64,000 bases of DNA from Hyunsoonleella aquatilis (GCF_014270105.1 NZ_JACNMF010000007.1:1-64000), one strand, 5' to 3'. Counted from the stretch's first letter, positions 43,012 through 51,820 are shown. Numbers and translations are program-made. Notes: generated by a model from the letters alone, not told the origin.

Positions 43012-44412
43012 TTAAACATGTAACGGCCTATTATCGGTAGCCGCTAAAGCCGCTTCTTTTATAGCCTCCGTAAACGTTGGGTGCGCATGCGACATTCTTG
43101 AAATATCTTCAGCAGAAGCGCGATACTCCATCGCCACCACAGCCTCGGCAATCATATCGGCCGCTCTGGCACCAATCATGTGTACCCCTAAAATTTCATC
43201 AGTAGTTTTATCGGCTAGGATTTTTACAAAACCATCAATATCCATGCTCGCTCTGGCCCTTCCCAAGGCACGCATTGGGAACTGACCAACTTTATAATCC
43301 ACCCCAGCTTCTTTCAATTGCTCCTCGGTCTTGCCGACGGCTGCAACTTCTGGCCAAGTATAAACCACACCCGGTATTAAATTATAATCAATATGCGGTT
43401 TTTGACCTGCCATGGTTTCGGCAACAAACACGCCTTCTTCCTCGGCTTTGTGAGCCAACATCGCCCCTTTTACCACATCTCCAATCGCATAAATGTTTGT
43501 CGCTGAAGTTTGCAAATGATCGTTCACTTCTACCCGGCCTCTGTCATCCAATTTTATGCCAGCGGCTTCCGCATTTAAGCCATCCGTGTATGGGCGACGA
43601 CCAACGGATACCAAACAATAATCGCCTTTGAACTCTACTTCTTCACCTTTCTTATTGTCTGCTTTTACGATAACCTCATCGCCTTTTCTTTCCACAGATT
43701 TCACTTTATGTGATACCTGCATCGAGAATTTTGCCTTTTTAAATACCTTGTTCAATTCCTTGGATAATCCACCATCCATCGTTGGAATAATGCGGTCCAT
43801 ATATTCAATTACAGTTACTTCAGAACCCAGTCTTCTATAGACCTGGCCCAATTCTAAACCGATAACTCCCCCACCGATAATAATCAAATGCTTGGGAATC
43901 TCTTTCAATTTTAAGGCTTCAGTTGAAGTAATAATGCGTTCTTTGTCAATTTCGATAAAGGGCAAGGTCGATGGTTTACTTCCCGTGGCAATGATGGTCT
44001 TTTTAGCTTCAATTTCAACAGTTTCTTCTCCAGAAACTGTAATATGGGTAGCATCCTTAAAACTCCCCATGCCATGAAATACTTCGATATTATTCTTCTT
44101 CATTAAGAAATCGATACCTCCGGTAGTCTGGTCAACAACAGCCTGTTTCCGGGCAATCATTTTTTCAAGATTTACCTTTACATCTCCAGGAATTTCAATG
44201 CCATGCTCCTCAAAATGTTTTATGGCATCTTCATAATGATGGGACGAATCCAAAAGAGCCTTACTAGGAATACAGCCCACATTTAGGCAAGTACCCCCAA
44301 GCGTATTATATTTTTCGATAATTGCGGTTTTCATACCCAGTTGCGCACAGCGAATGGCAGCAACATATCCTCCAGGACCAGAACCAATAACGGCTACGTC
44401 AAATGACTTCAT
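43012..44412 (-). CDS. lpd: dihydrolipoyl dehydrogenase (E3)
   Basis: The product has about 466 residues from ATG 44412. A longer frame to 44520 adds 36 residues unlike the family, and MKSFDVAVIGSGPGGYVAAI is the usual start. FAD-binding GxGxxG is at 9-14. The redox disulfide is GGTCLNVGCIPSKALL (C-x4-C near 41-46). NAD-binding IIGGGVIGLELGQVYRRLG is near 180, and NIYAIGDVVKG follows. The dimer-interface active-site His-Glu is in HAHPTFTEAIKEA near the C-terminus. It reoxidises lipoamide in 2-oxoacid dehydrogenase complexes and the glycine cleavage system. It is transcribed alone with a clear terminator. Confidence 0.96.
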   Translation of the reverse strand: MKSFDVAVIGSGPGGYVAAIRCAQLGMKTAIIEKYNTLGGTCLNVGCIPSKALLDSSHHYEDAIKHFEEHGIEIPGDVKVNLEKMIARKQAVVDQTTGGIDFLMKKNNIEVFHGMGSFKDATHITVSGEETVEIEAKKTIIATGSKPSTLPFIEIDKERIITSTEALKLKEIPKHLIIIGGGVIGLELGQVYRRLGSEVTVIEYMDRIIPTMDGGLSKELNKVFKKAKFSMQVSHKVKSVERKGDEVIVKADNKKGEEVEFKGDYCLVSVGRRPYTDGLNAEAAGIKLDDRGRVEVNDHLQTSATNIYAIGDVVKGAMLAHKAEEEGVFVAETMAGQKPHIDYNLIPGVVYTWPEVAAVGKTEEQLKEAGVDYKVGQFPMRALGRARASMDIDGFVKILADKTTDEILGVHMIGARAADMIAEAVVAMEYRASAEDISRMSHAHPTFTEAIKEAALAATDNRPLHV

Positions 44413-44689
44413 AAAATTGATTTGTTTTTGGAAGTGAATTATACTTTTTCCATTTGTTAAAAAATTGCCCGTTTTTCCCCATTTTTTGTCTTTTTCGCAT
44501 TCCGTAGCCCTGCTAAGCAATTTAAAAAAGTCTTCAAATGAACAAAAACGGCCTAATTTTCACTTAAACGCAAAAAACATAAACCACTTCCGGTTTCTAA
44601 AAAAGCAGATACAAAAATACAAATTTGATTTTCCCAAATCCTATTTTTCGTATCTTTTAAAGTGATAAATCAACTAAAATATTAGAATC

Positions 44690-44896
44690 ATGGAAGATCA
44701 CATTTACAAAAAAATCGAAATCGTCGGCACATCAGCAGTTTCAAGTGATGACGCCGTGCAAAATGCCATTGCAAAAGCCTCAAAAACAATTGATAACCTC
44801 CGTTGGTTTGAAGTTATAGAGTCTCGAGGCAATATAAAAAATGGAAAAGTAGAACATTGGCAAGTCACCGTTAAATTAGGGTTTACGATGAAATAA
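44690..44896 (+). CDS. dodecin family flavin-storage protein
   Basis: The product has 68 residues, the exact dodecin size. The fold signature IYKKIEIVGTSAVSSDDAVQNAIAKASKTIDNLRWFEVIESRG shows the single strand-helix-strand pattern. The stacking Trp (NLRWFEV) and the C-terminal strand VEHWQVTVKLGFTM complete it. Dodecins assemble as twelve-subunit shells that bind flavin pairs and buffer free flavin. A TATCTTTT -7-like box lies at 44651-44658. It is 38 bp upstream of smpB but has its own context, and lies divergent from lpd, a flavoenzyme gene. Confidence 0.93.
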   Translation: MEDHIYKKIEIVGTSAVSSDDAVQNAIAKASKTIDNLRWFEVIESRGNIKNGKVEHWQVTVKLGFTMK

Positions 44897-44934
44897 TTCC
44901 AAATTAACCTCATATTTTATGTAGTTTTGCCGTC

Positions 44935-45393
44935 ATGCAAAAATCGGTGAACATACAAAACAGAAAGGCCCGTTTTCAATACGAGATATTGGACAAATAC
45001 ATGGCTGGCATTGTGTTGACCGGTACCGAAATAAAATCCATCCGCAGTGGCAAGGCTTCCATTGCCGAGAGTTTTTGTGAGTTTAATGACCGCATGGAAT
45101 TGTTTGTGGTAAACATGACCATTGAGGAATATGCTTTTGGCACCCATTACAACCACAAGCCCAAGGCCACAAGAAAACTGTTGCTCAATAAAAAGGAGCT
45201 TAAAAAATTACAGAAAGAGGTTCAAAATACGGGGTTGACCATTATTCCATTGCGCTTATTTATCAACGATAAGGGCTTTGCAAAATTGGACATTGCCCTT
45301 GCCAGAGGTAAAAAACTCTACGATAAACGCGAAACTATAAAGGACCGCGATAATAAAAGAAACTTGGACAGGATTAAGAAAATCTACAAATAA
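44935..45393 (+). CDS. smpB: SsrA-binding protein
   Basis: The product has 152 residues. The start VNIQNRKARFQYEILDKYMAGIVLTGTEIKSIRSGKASI is the canonical SmpB OB-fold. FCEFNDRMELFVVNMTIEEYAFGTHYNHKPKATRKLLLNKKEL and the basic C-terminal tail (ARGKKLYDKRETIKDRDNKRNLDRI) complete the match. SmpB delivers tmRNA to stalled ribosomes for trans-translation. A TAGTTTTG -7-like box at 44922-44929 lies very close to the start. No ssrA RNA gene was found in the window. Confidence 0.96.
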   Translation: MQKSVNIQNRKARFQYEILDKYMAGIVLTGTEIKSIRSGKASIAESFCEFNDRMELFVVNMTIEEYAFGTHYNHKPKATRKLLLNKKELKKLQKEVQNTGLTIIPLRLFINDKGFAKLDIALARGKKLYDKRETIKDRDNKRNLDRIKKIYK

Positions 45394-45438
45394 TATTAAA
45401 TTCCAAAAGACAAAACCCGAACTTTAACTGAGTACAGC

Positions 45439-45565
45439 TGTCATTCCTGCGAAAGCAGGAATCCACTAGGAATGGCTGTGGTGGATTCCGCATCAAGTGC
45501 GGAATGACAAATCAGAGTAAGAAGTTCTCGATACATCCCAACGAAACCTGTTGGGACACTCGAAC
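45439..45565. repeat. cluster of dispersed hairpin repeats after smpB
   Basis: Three inverted units lie in a row: ATTCCTGC-GAAA-GCAGGAAT (45443-45462); ATTCCGCA-TCAAG-TGCGGAAT (45484-45504); and GTTCTCGATACATCCCAAC pairing with GTTGGGACACTCGAAC (45524-45565). The first two are joined by GTCATT/AATGAC outer arms into a larger fold. The middle unit matches 21226-21246 and 23051-23071. They fill most of the 251-bp gap between smpB and the next gene. Confidence 0.7.
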
Positions 45566-45644
45566 AGGCATTTTGGAATAATTTAAGAGGATATTAACCG
45601 TTATAGGGTTTCGATTTAGTAATTTGTTCCCATAAATTTTTATA

Positions 45645-46202
45645 ATGAAAAAACTAGTCCTACTACTTTGTTTGTGCGCATTCTCGCTACCTTCAACTTC
45701 ACAGAATATTTTTCAAAAAAAGAAAGAAGTCCAAGAAAAATTTAAGATAGACAGCTCCAAAGTTAAAACGCTAGACAAAACGATAAAAGGGCTGTACAAA
45801 GTAATTTCAGGTGAAAAGGATGTAGAGCGGAATTGGAAGCAGTTTAAGTTTTTGTTCCACCCGGATGCCAAATTGATTCCCACAGGAAAAAACAGCGAAG
45901 ACATTTACAAAGCTAAATTTATGAGCCCCTCGGAGTATATCAAAAGCTCAGATAAGTGGCTGAAATTGAATGGCTTTATCGAGAAGGAAATCCACCGAAA
46001 GGTAAATGCTTATGGCAATATCGCACATGTATTTAGTACTTATGAATGCTATCACAGCAAGGATGATGAAAAACCTTTTATGCGGGGCATTAACAGCATT
46101 CAATTATTGAATGATGGCAAACGTTGGTGGATTATGAATATTTACTGGTCCCAAGAAACTGAAGAAAACCCTATTCCGAAGGCGTATTTACCAAGAAAAT
46201 GA
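45645..46202 (+). CDS. secreted NTF2/SnoaL-like protein
   Basis: The product has 185 residues. The signal peptide is about 1-19 (FSLPSTS, then QNIFQ). The mature sequence has LDKTIKGLYKVISGEKDVERNWKQFKFLFHPDAKLIP, then EKEIHRKVNAYGNIAHVFSTYECYH and RGINSIQLLNDGKRWWIMNIYWSQET. This helix, then strand YG-NIAHVFSTYE, then strands ending WWIMNIYW pattern is the NTF2-like cone seen in DUF4440/SnoaL proteins. Ligand or reaction cannot be stated. It lies 7 bp upstream of the PPOX-family gene, likely co-transcribed. Confidence 0.75.
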   Translation: MKKLVLLLCLCAFSLPSTSQNIFQKKKEVQEKFKIDSSKVKTLDKTIKGLYKVISGEKDVERNWKQFKFLFHPDAKLIPTGKNSEDIYKAKFMSPSEYIKSSDKWLKLNGFIEKEIHRKVNAYGNIAHVFSTYECYHSKDDEKPFMRGINSIQLLNDGKRWWIMNIYWSQETEENPIPKAYLPRK

Positions 46203-46209
46203 TAAATCT

Positions 46210-46758
46210 ATGGCGAAATTTTTTGATGAAATTACCCCTGAATTAAAAGAGTTTATAGAGGCCCAAAAGATATTTTTTGTGGCCACAGCTGCGGCCGATG
46301 GTAGAATCAATTTATCGCCTAAAGGTTTGGCCGACACCTTTAAAGTGATGGATAATAAAAGGGTGCTTTGGTTGAATTTAACTGGAAGTGGCAATGAAAC
46401 CGCGGCCCATTTGTTACAGAATAATAGGATCACGGTGATGTTTTGCTCTTTTGAAGGCAAGCCATTGATTTTAAGATTATACGGAACCGCTAAAATGTAT
46501 CACGAAAGGGACAAAGGTTTTCAGGATAACATCCATCTATTTCCCGAAATACCGGGTACGCGACAGATAGTGGATATGACTATTGAAAGTGTACAAACTT
46601 CCTGTGGCTATGCCGTGCCTTTTATGGATTTTAAGGAAGAACGCCAACAACTCAATTCTTGGGCAGAAAAGCAAGGCAGGGAACGCATTGAAAATTATTG
46701 GAAGGAAAAGAATACGAAAAGTATTGATGGGTTGGAAACGAAGATTCTGGGAGATTAA
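46210..46758 (+). CDS. pyridoxamine 5'-phosphate oxidase family flavin-binding protein
   Basis: The product has 182 residues. The split-barrel FMN-binding domain opens with ITPELKEFIEAQKIFFVATAAADGRINLSPKGL, then NKRVLWLNLTGSGNETAAHLLQNNRITVMFCSFEGKPLILRLYGTA. The SGNETAAHL and RITVMF segments are typical of the PNPOx-like subgroup that includes general-stress and F420/FMN/heme-binding proteins, rather than PdxH itself. The C-terminal part (VQTSCGYAVPFMDFKEERQQLNSWAEKQG) is also typical. Function is probably FMN-dependent reduction or binding. Confidence 0.87.
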   Translation: MAKFFDEITPELKEFIEAQKIFFVATAAADGRINLSPKGLADTFKVMDNKRVLWLNLTGSGNETAAHLLQNNRITVMFCSFEGKPLILRLYGTAKMYHERDKGFQDNIHLFPEIPGTRQIVDMTIESVQTSCGYAVPFMDFKEERQQLNSWAEKQGRERIENYWKEKNTKSIDGLETKILGD

Positions 46759-46774
46759 AATACAAGTCATCCCG

Positions 46775-46812
46775 AACAGCTAACAGCTAACAGCTAACAG
46801 CTAACAGCTAAC
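46775..46812. repeat. 7-bp tandem repeat (AACAGCT)n
   Basis: Five AACAGCT units and a partial sixth lie between the PPOX-family gene and pcm. A related but looser set (TACAGCTTAACACC, AACAGCTTAACACC) precedes the exonuclease gene at 51784-51820. Copy number could vary by slippage. Confidence 0.8.
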
Positions 46813-46816
46813 AAAA

Positions 46817-47461
46817 CTAATTCCTATCCTCCAACAACGGCACAAACCGAAACTCCCCAAACTCGTGCTTTTCAAATTCCTTTGGACCCTTTCGAATAAA
46901 TAAGGTCATTACCTGCACATCATCACCCACCGGAATAACCAAACGCCCACCATCTTCTTTAAGTTGACTTAACAATGGTTTTGGTACAAAAGGTGCTCCG
47001 GCGGTCACAATAATGCTATCAAAAGGCGCTTCTTCCGGCAGTCCTTTATAACCGTCACCGAAAATGAGTTTTTTAGCGCGATAGCCTATTTTGGGTAAAA
47101 ACTTGCTCGTTTTTTTAAACAATTCCTGTTGGCGCTCAATACTGTAAACCTTAACGCCCAGCTTACATAAGACGGCAGTTTGGTAGCCGCTCCCCGTACC
47201 GATTTCCAGTACTTTATCCCCCGGCGAAACTTTTAGCAATTCCGTTTGAAAGGCCACGGTAAACGGTTGCGAAATGGTCTGGTCTGCGGCAATCGGAAAG
47301 GCCTTATCCTGATAAGCATGGTCCAAAAATCCGGAGTCCATAAATAAATGCCTCGGAATATCGCCAATGGCCTTCAGCACCTTTTCGTCTGTTATACCCT
47401 TGGCGGCTATGGTGTTAACCAATTGCTGTCGCAGTCCTTGATGTTTAAAAGTATCTTTCAA
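46817..47461 (-). CDS. pcm: protein-L-isoaspartate O-methyltransferase
   Basis: The product has 214 residues. Family blocks are DIPRHLFMDSGFLDHAYQDKAFPIAADQTISQPFTVAFQTELL, then the SAM-binding motif VLEIGTGSGYQTAVLCKLG (near 82-100). YSIERQQELF, LIFGDGYKGLPEEAPFDSIIVTAGAPFVPKPLL and GGRLVIPVG follow. It methylates isoaspartyl residues of ageing proteins using S-adenosylmethionine, in the cytoplasm. It is transcribed alone. The start is at a normal distance from a gap filled by hairpin repeats. Confidence 0.95.
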   Translation of the reverse strand: MKDTFKHQGLRQQLVNTIAAKGITDEKVLKAIGDIPRHLFMDSGFLDHAYQDKAFPIAADQTISQPFTVAFQTELLKVSPGDKVLEIGTGSGYQTAVLCKLGVKVYSIERQQELFKKTSKFLPKIGYRAKKLIFGDGYKGLPEEAPFDSIIVTAGAPFVPKPLLSQLKEDGGRLVIPVGDDVQVMTLFIRKGPKEFEKHEFGEFRFVPLLEDRN

Positions 47462-47828
47462 TGTTTTCGGGAGGTTATTTCTGCCAAAAATAAAAGAATT
47501 TCTTCAAAAGAACTATCGAACTGAGTGTTTAAAAATCTAATACTTCAGTCCAAAATTTTCAAGGAAACGAAATTCTTTTAATCAGATTCCCGATGTCTCG
47601 GGAATGACAATCCTGCCTGCCGGCAGGCAGGTTCAACAAGGAAACCTCAACACTAATGTAGAGGAGTTCTTCTTCAAAATACTCAAACATTTTTAAGCTA
47701 AAAACAATTTTTTCGGAATTTAAATTTAGTATCTTTAAGCGTTGAAATCATGGCGTATTTTTAAGGAATTTCCGTCGATTTTCACATTAATATTTTACTA
47801 ATAATAGCTTCGATATAAATATAAAACT
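47462..47828. other. 367-bp intergenic region with dispersed palindromes
   Basis: No gene was found in this divergent gap. It holds ATTCCCGATGTCTCGGGAAT (47586-47605) and the perfect palindrome CCTGCCTGCCGGCAGGCAGG (47612-47631), both of the dispersed-repeat type. A TATCTTTA box (47730-47737) about 90 bp before the oxidoreductase start may be a -7 element; no spaced TTG accompanies it. Confidence 0.55.
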
Positions 47829-48788
47829 ATGCTAAAAGCTGGTGTTTTAGGTGCAGGTCACCTTGGAAAAATTCATCTGAGACTGCTCAATCAATCTGAA
47901 AAATATGAATTGGTCGGGTTTTACGACCCGGATGCCTCCAATGCGAAAAAAGTAGCGGACGAATTCGGTTATAGACCATTTGATTCTATTGAAGATTTAA
48001 TAGATGCCGTGGATGTTGTGGATATTGTAACACCCACTTTGTCACACCACGAATGCGCCATTAAAGCTATCACGAAGGGCAGGCATATTTTTATTGAAAA
48101 GCCGATTACCAATACCCTTGCCGAGGCCGAAGATATTAGGGCTTTAGTTGCGTTTCACAAAGTAAAAGGCCAAGTGGGCCACGTTGAGCGTTTTAACCCC
48201 GCTTTTATTGCTGTGAAAGATGATATCAAATCCCCCATGTTTATCGAGACGCATCGTTTGGCGGAATTTAACCCGAGGGGTACGGATGTACCTGTTGTTT
48301 TAGATTTGATGATTCACGATATCGACATTATTTTGAGTACCGTAAAATCTGAAGTGAAACATATTTCTGCCAGTGGTGTTGCAGTCATTAGTGATACGCC
48401 GGACATCGCCAATGCCCGTATCGAATTTAAAAATGGATGTGTAGCCAACTTAACAGCCAGCAGAATTTCATTAAAGAAAATGCGCAAAGCACGGTTTTTC
48501 CAAAAGGATGCCTATATTTCTGTGGACTTTCTGACCAAAAAATGCGAGGTGGTTAAAATGAAGGATGCCCCAGAAATTCCAGGGGATTTTGATATGATTT
48601 TGCAAAATGCTGAAGGGGTTCGGAAGCAAATCTATTTTGATAATCCGAAAATTCCTGACAATAATTCAATTTTGGATGAACTGGAAACCTTTGCCGATGC
48701 TATCAACAATGACACTACCCCGGTGGTGACCTTGCATGATGGTACTGAAGCCCTTCGTGTGGCCAATATGATTATTAACCAGTTTTAA
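47829..48788 (+). CDS. Gfo/Idh/MocA family oxidoreductase
   Basis: The product has 319 residues. The N-terminal Rossmann fold has LKAGVLGAGHLGKIHLRLL (GxGxxG), then DVVDIVTPTLSHHECAIKAITKGRHIFIEKPIT with the catalytic-type EKP Lys near residue 93. The C-terminal domain has GHVERFNPAF, VPVVLDLMIHDIDIILS with the usual D-x3-H pair, and IEFKNGCVANLTASR. Members oxidise or reduce sugars, inositols or related cyclic compounds with NAD(P); the substrate is not evident. The GHVERFNPA block recalls the branch often found near lipid-A or biliverdin-reductase-like genes. It is transcribed alone. Confidence 0.9.
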   Translation: MLKAGVLGAGHLGKIHLRLLNQSEKYELVGFYDPDASNAKKVADEFGYRPFDSIEDLIDAVDVVDIVTPTLSHHECAIKAITKGRHIFIEKPITNTLAEAEDIRALVAFHKVKGQVGHVERFNPAFIAVKDDIKSPMFIETHRLAEFNPRGTDVPVVLDLMIHDIDIILSTVKSEVKHISASGVAVISDTPDIANARIEFKNGCVANLTASRISLKKMRKARFFQKDAYISVDFLTKKCEVVKMKDAPEIPGDFDMILQNAEGVRKQIYFDNPKIPDNNSILDELETFADAINNDTTPVVTLHDGTEALRVANMIINQF

Positions 48789-48790
48789 AA

Positions 48791-48839
48791 GAAGCCCCTC
48801 CTTCCCGATAGCTATCGGGACTCCCGAAGTGGAGGAATT
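48791..48839 (+). terminator. palindrome-based transcript end after the oxidoreductase gene
   Basis: CCCCTCC...GGAGG arms enclose the perfect palindrome TCCCGATAGCTATCGGGA (48803-48820), followed by AATTTT. It combines a dispersed repeat (same core as 9971-9990) with a terminator-like arrangement 15 bp after the stop codon. Confidence 0.4.
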
Positions 48840-48910
48840 TTACTCTTGCCCTTATAAATATTATGGATTAATGCATTGAAACTATTACTTTGAGTATTAA
48901 ACATTAAAAT

Positions 48911-49801
48911 ATGAAAAAAGTTGCTGTAATTGGCGCAGGTACCATGGGGAATGGTATTGCTCATACTTTTGCCCAAAACGGATTTGAAGTCTGTTTGATT
49001 GATATTAATAAAGATGCTTTAAAGATAGGCTTACAAACCATTGACGCCAATTTGGACCGCATGGTGGCCAAGGAAAAAATCACGGTGCAACAGAAGCAGG
49101 ATACGCTGGACAATATTGTACCCTTCACCAATATAGAAGAAGGAGTTGATAATGTAACCTTGGTAGTGGAGGCTGCCACCGAAAACTTGGATTTGAAACT
49201 AAAGATTTTTAAGGAATTAGATGAGGCCTGCTCTGAAACGGCAATTCTTGCAACCAATACGTCCTCCATTTCGATTACCCAAATTGCGTCGGTGACTTCA
49301 AAACCAGAGCGCGTTATTGGCATGCATTTTATGAATCCTGTACCGATTATGCCTCTAGTCGAAATTATAAATGGCTATAACACGAGCAAAGAGGTAACCA
49401 AAACCATAATGGATTTGTCGAAAACCCTGGGTAAAGTTCCTGTTGAAGTGAACGATTATCCCGGATTTGTGGCCAATCGTATTTTAATGCCAATGCTTAA
49501 CGAATCCATTGAAACGCTTTATAACGGAGTTGCAGGGGTTGAAGAAATTGATAACGTTATGAAGCTGGGCATGGCACACCCAATGGGGCCTTTGCAATTG
49601 GCTGATTTTATAGGCTTGGACGTCTGTTTGTCTATTTTAAATGTGATGTACGAGGGCTTTAAAAACCCTAAATATGCGCCCTGTCCTCTTTTGGTAAATA
49701 TGGTTCGTGCTGGTAAACTAGGAGTAAAATCAGGGGAAGGGTTTTATGATTATTCGGAAAATAAGAAAGCTGATAAAGTTGCTTCACAATTTATGAAGTA
49801 G
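48911..49801 (+). CDS. 3-hydroxybutyryl-CoA dehydrogenase
   Basis: The product has 296 residues. The NAD-binding start KKVAVIGAGTMGNGIAHTFAQNGFEVCLID is diagnostic. Next come VVEAATENLDLKLKIFKELDE, ILATNTSSISIT and the catalytic HFMNPVPIMPLVEII (His near 139). The C-terminal dimerisation domain has GFVANRILMPMLNESIETL, DNVMKLGMAHPMGPLQLADFIGLDV and GVKSGEGFYDY. It oxidises (S)-3-hydroxyacyl-CoA to the 3-oxo form in beta-oxidation or butanoate metabolism. It is 47 bp upstream of the DUF1015 gene and probably heads that operon. Confidence 0.94.
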   Translation: MKKVAVIGAGTMGNGIAHTFAQNGFEVCLIDINKDALKIGLQTIDANLDRMVAKEKITVQQKQDTLDNIVPFTNIEEGVDNVTLVVEAATENLDLKLKIFKELDEACSETAILATNTSSISITQIASVTSKPERVIGMHFMNPVPIMPLVEIINGYNTSKEVTKTIMDLSKTLGKVPVEVNDYPGFVANRILMPMLNESIETLYNGVAGVEEIDNVMKLGMAHPMGPLQLADFIGLDVCLSILNVMYEGFKNPKYAPCPLLVNMVRAGKLGVKSGEGFYDYSENKKADKVASQFMK

Positions 49802-49848
49802 CCTTACCCAAAACTGAATACTTAGACTGCGACTGAAAACTAAATTCA

Positions 49849-51087
49849 ATGGCAAAAATACTCCCCTTTAGAGCAGTGCGCCCCACTAGGGACAAAGTTG
49901 GATTGGTAGCCTCGCGCTCCTATCAAAGCTACACACAGCCGGAGCTTGAAGCCCGATTGAATTATAACCCCTTTTCGTTTTTGCATATTATCAACCCTGG
50001 CTACAGATACCAGCAAGACATTAAAGGCGTGGAACGCTATGCTTTGGTTAGAAACCGATATCTGGAGTTTAAGGAAGATGGCATCTTTATGCAGGACGAC
50101 CAGCCGTGTTTTTACATCTATAAAATAGTTAATCGGAATGGCGACACATTTTGTGGTATTGTAGCTGGCGCGAGTGCCGAGGATTACAAAAATGGTGTCA
50201 TCAAAAAGCATGAAGACACGATTGCCTATCGGGAAGAAATTTTCAAGGATTATTTAAAGACTGTCGGATTTAATGCCGAACCTGTTTTGTTAACGTATCC
50301 TGATAAACCTGAAATCACCAAAATCATTACCGAGGTGGAAAAAAAGCGGGCAGAATTTGAATTCACCACACATTTTAGGGATACCCACTATATGTGGCTC
50401 TTGAAAGACGCCAAGCATATCGAAACCATCAGAGGAATATTTCAGGATATAGGTACCATTTATATTGCTGACGGCCATCACCGTTCAGCATCCTCAAACT
50501 TACTGGCGGAGCAACTCAAATCAGAAAACAAAGCACATTCAGGAAATGAGGCTTACAACAACTTTATGGTGTATTTGATTCCTGAAACAGAACTTAAAAT
50601 TTACGAATTTAATCGTCTGGTGAAAGATTTGAATGGGTTTTCAAAAGAGCGTTTTTTGATCAAATTGGACGCCATGTTCCGTATTGAAAACCGAGGGGTG
50701 GACCTTTACAAACCCAATAAAAAGCACCATTTCAGTATGTATTTGGATGGTGAGTTTTATTCGCTTTATCTTAGAAAAGGCAATTATAAAATCAATTCGT
50801 CGTTGGATGCTCTGGATACCCAAATTCTCTATAAAACCATCTTGGAACCGATTTTAGGAATTTCGGATTTGCGCAACGACAAACGAATATCTTACTCCCA
50901 TGGGCGAAATGATTTGGTGACCATAAAACAAAAAGTAGATAGCGGGGAATTCGCTGTGGGCTTTGGATTGGTTCCGATAACAGTTTCAGAATTGAAAGCC
51001 ATTGCGGATGAAGGCCTGACCATGCCCCCAAAAAGTACGTTTATTGAACCCAAATTAAGAAGTGGCGTCACCATTTATGAATTTTAG
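49849..51087 (+). CDS. DUF1015 family protein
   Basis: The product has 412 residues, family length. The conserved opening is AKILPFRAVRPTRDKVGLVASRSYQSY. NPFSFLHIINPG, DQPCFYIYKIV, YIADGHHRSASSNLLAEQL and NFMVYLIPETELKIYEFNRLVKDLNG follow. Near the C-terminus are SYSHGRNDLVTI and GLTMPPKSTFIEPKLRSGVTIYEF. The ADGHHR motif with the final PPKST-IEPKLRSG block defines the family. The biochemical role is unsettled; in many bacteria it neighbours serine/phosphoglycerate or PLP genes, and here the YggS PLP gene starts 8 bp downstream. Confidence 0.9.
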   Translation: MAKILPFRAVRPTRDKVGLVASRSYQSYTQPELEARLNYNPFSFLHIINPGYRYQQDIKGVERYALVRNRYLEFKEDGIFMQDDQPCFYIYKIVNRNGDTFCGIVAGASAEDYKNGVIKKHEDTIAYREEIFKDYLKTVGFNAEPVLLTYPDKPEITKIITEVEKKRAEFEFTTHFRDTHYMWLLKDAKHIETIRGIFQDIGTIYIADGHHRSASSNLLAEQLKSENKAHSGNEAYNNFMVYLIPETELKIYEFNRLVKDLNGFSKERFLIKLDAMFRIENRGVDLYKPNKKHHFSMYLDGEFYSLYLRKGNYKINSSLDALDTQILYKTILEPILGISDLRNDKRISYSHGRNDLVTIKQKVDSGEFAVGFGLVPITVSELKAIADEGLTMPPKSTFIEPKLRSGVTIYEF

Positions 51088-51095
51088 TAAAAGTA

Positions 51096-51764
51096 ATGAG
51101 TATAAAAGAAAACCTTAGTAGCATAAAATCAAAACTACCGGAACACGTGACCTTGGTTGCAGTTTCCAAAACGAAACCCGTCGATACCATTATGGAAGCC
51201 TATGAGGCCGGGCACAACACTTTTGGCGAAAATAAGGTGCAGGAAATGGTTGAAAAATACGAGGAAATGCCCAAGGATATTGAATGGCATATGATTGGTC
51301 ATTTGCAACGGAATAAGGTAAAATACATGGCCAACTTTGTGCGTTTGATTCATGGTGTTGATAATTTTAAATTGTTGAAAGAAATCAATAAGCAGGCAAA
51401 AAAACACGATCGAGTAATTGATTGTTTGTTTCAAATCAAGATTGCGGAAGAGGATTCAAAATTTGGTATGTCCACATATGAGGCAAAGGAAATCATCACA
51501 TCCAAATCATTTTCAGAATTAAAAAACATCAGAATTACTGGTGTGATGGGCATGGCAACTTTTACGAATAATGAGACTCAAATCAAACAGGAATTCAATG
51601 TTTTAAAACAAACCTTTGAGGACTTAAAGCCTTTAGAAACCACTAATTTCAAACCTGAAACCATTAGCATGGGCATGAGCGGGGATTACCAATTGGCCAT
51701 TGCATGTGGTAGCACAATGATTCGGGTTGGAAGTAGTATATTTGGGGCGAGGAATTATCAGTAG
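51096..51764 (+). CDS. YggS family PLP homeostasis protein
   Basis: The product has 222 residues. PLP-binding Lys25 is in VTLVAVSKTKPVDTI. GHNTFGENKVQEMVEK and IEWHMIGHLQRNKVKYM follow (the W-H-x-IGxLQxNK signature). IHGVDNFKLLKEI, QIKIAEEDSKFGM, GVMGMAT and SMGMSGDYQLAIACGSTMIRVGSSIFG bind phosphate. YggS/PLPBP proteins are single-domain alanine-racemase-fold proteins without catalysis that buffer pyridoxal phosphate. It is the second or third gene of the hbd-DUF1015 operon. Confidence 0.95.
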   Translation: MSIKENLSSIKSKLPEHVTLVAVSKTKPVDTIMEAYEAGHNTFGENKVQEMVEKYEEMPKDIEWHMIGHLQRNKVKYMANFVRLIHGVDNFKLLKEINKQAKKHDRVIDCLFQIKIAEEDSKFGMSTYEAKEIITSKSFSELKNIRITGVMGMATFTNNETQIKQEFNVLKQTFEDLKPLETTNFKPETISMGMSGDYQLAIACGSTMIRVGSSIFGARNYQ

Positions 51765-51820
51765 GCAGTCGCAGTGTTCAGTTTACAGCTTAACACCTTA
51801 ACAACAAACAGCTTAACACC

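Noticed and set aside
43012-44520. Longer dihydrolipoyl dehydrogenase starting at 44520
   Set aside because: The extra 36 residues are not family-like; the FAD-binding start follows ATG 44412 directly.
45439-45565. CRISPR array
   Set aside because: The units are hairpins of different sequence without regular spacers or repeats of constant length.
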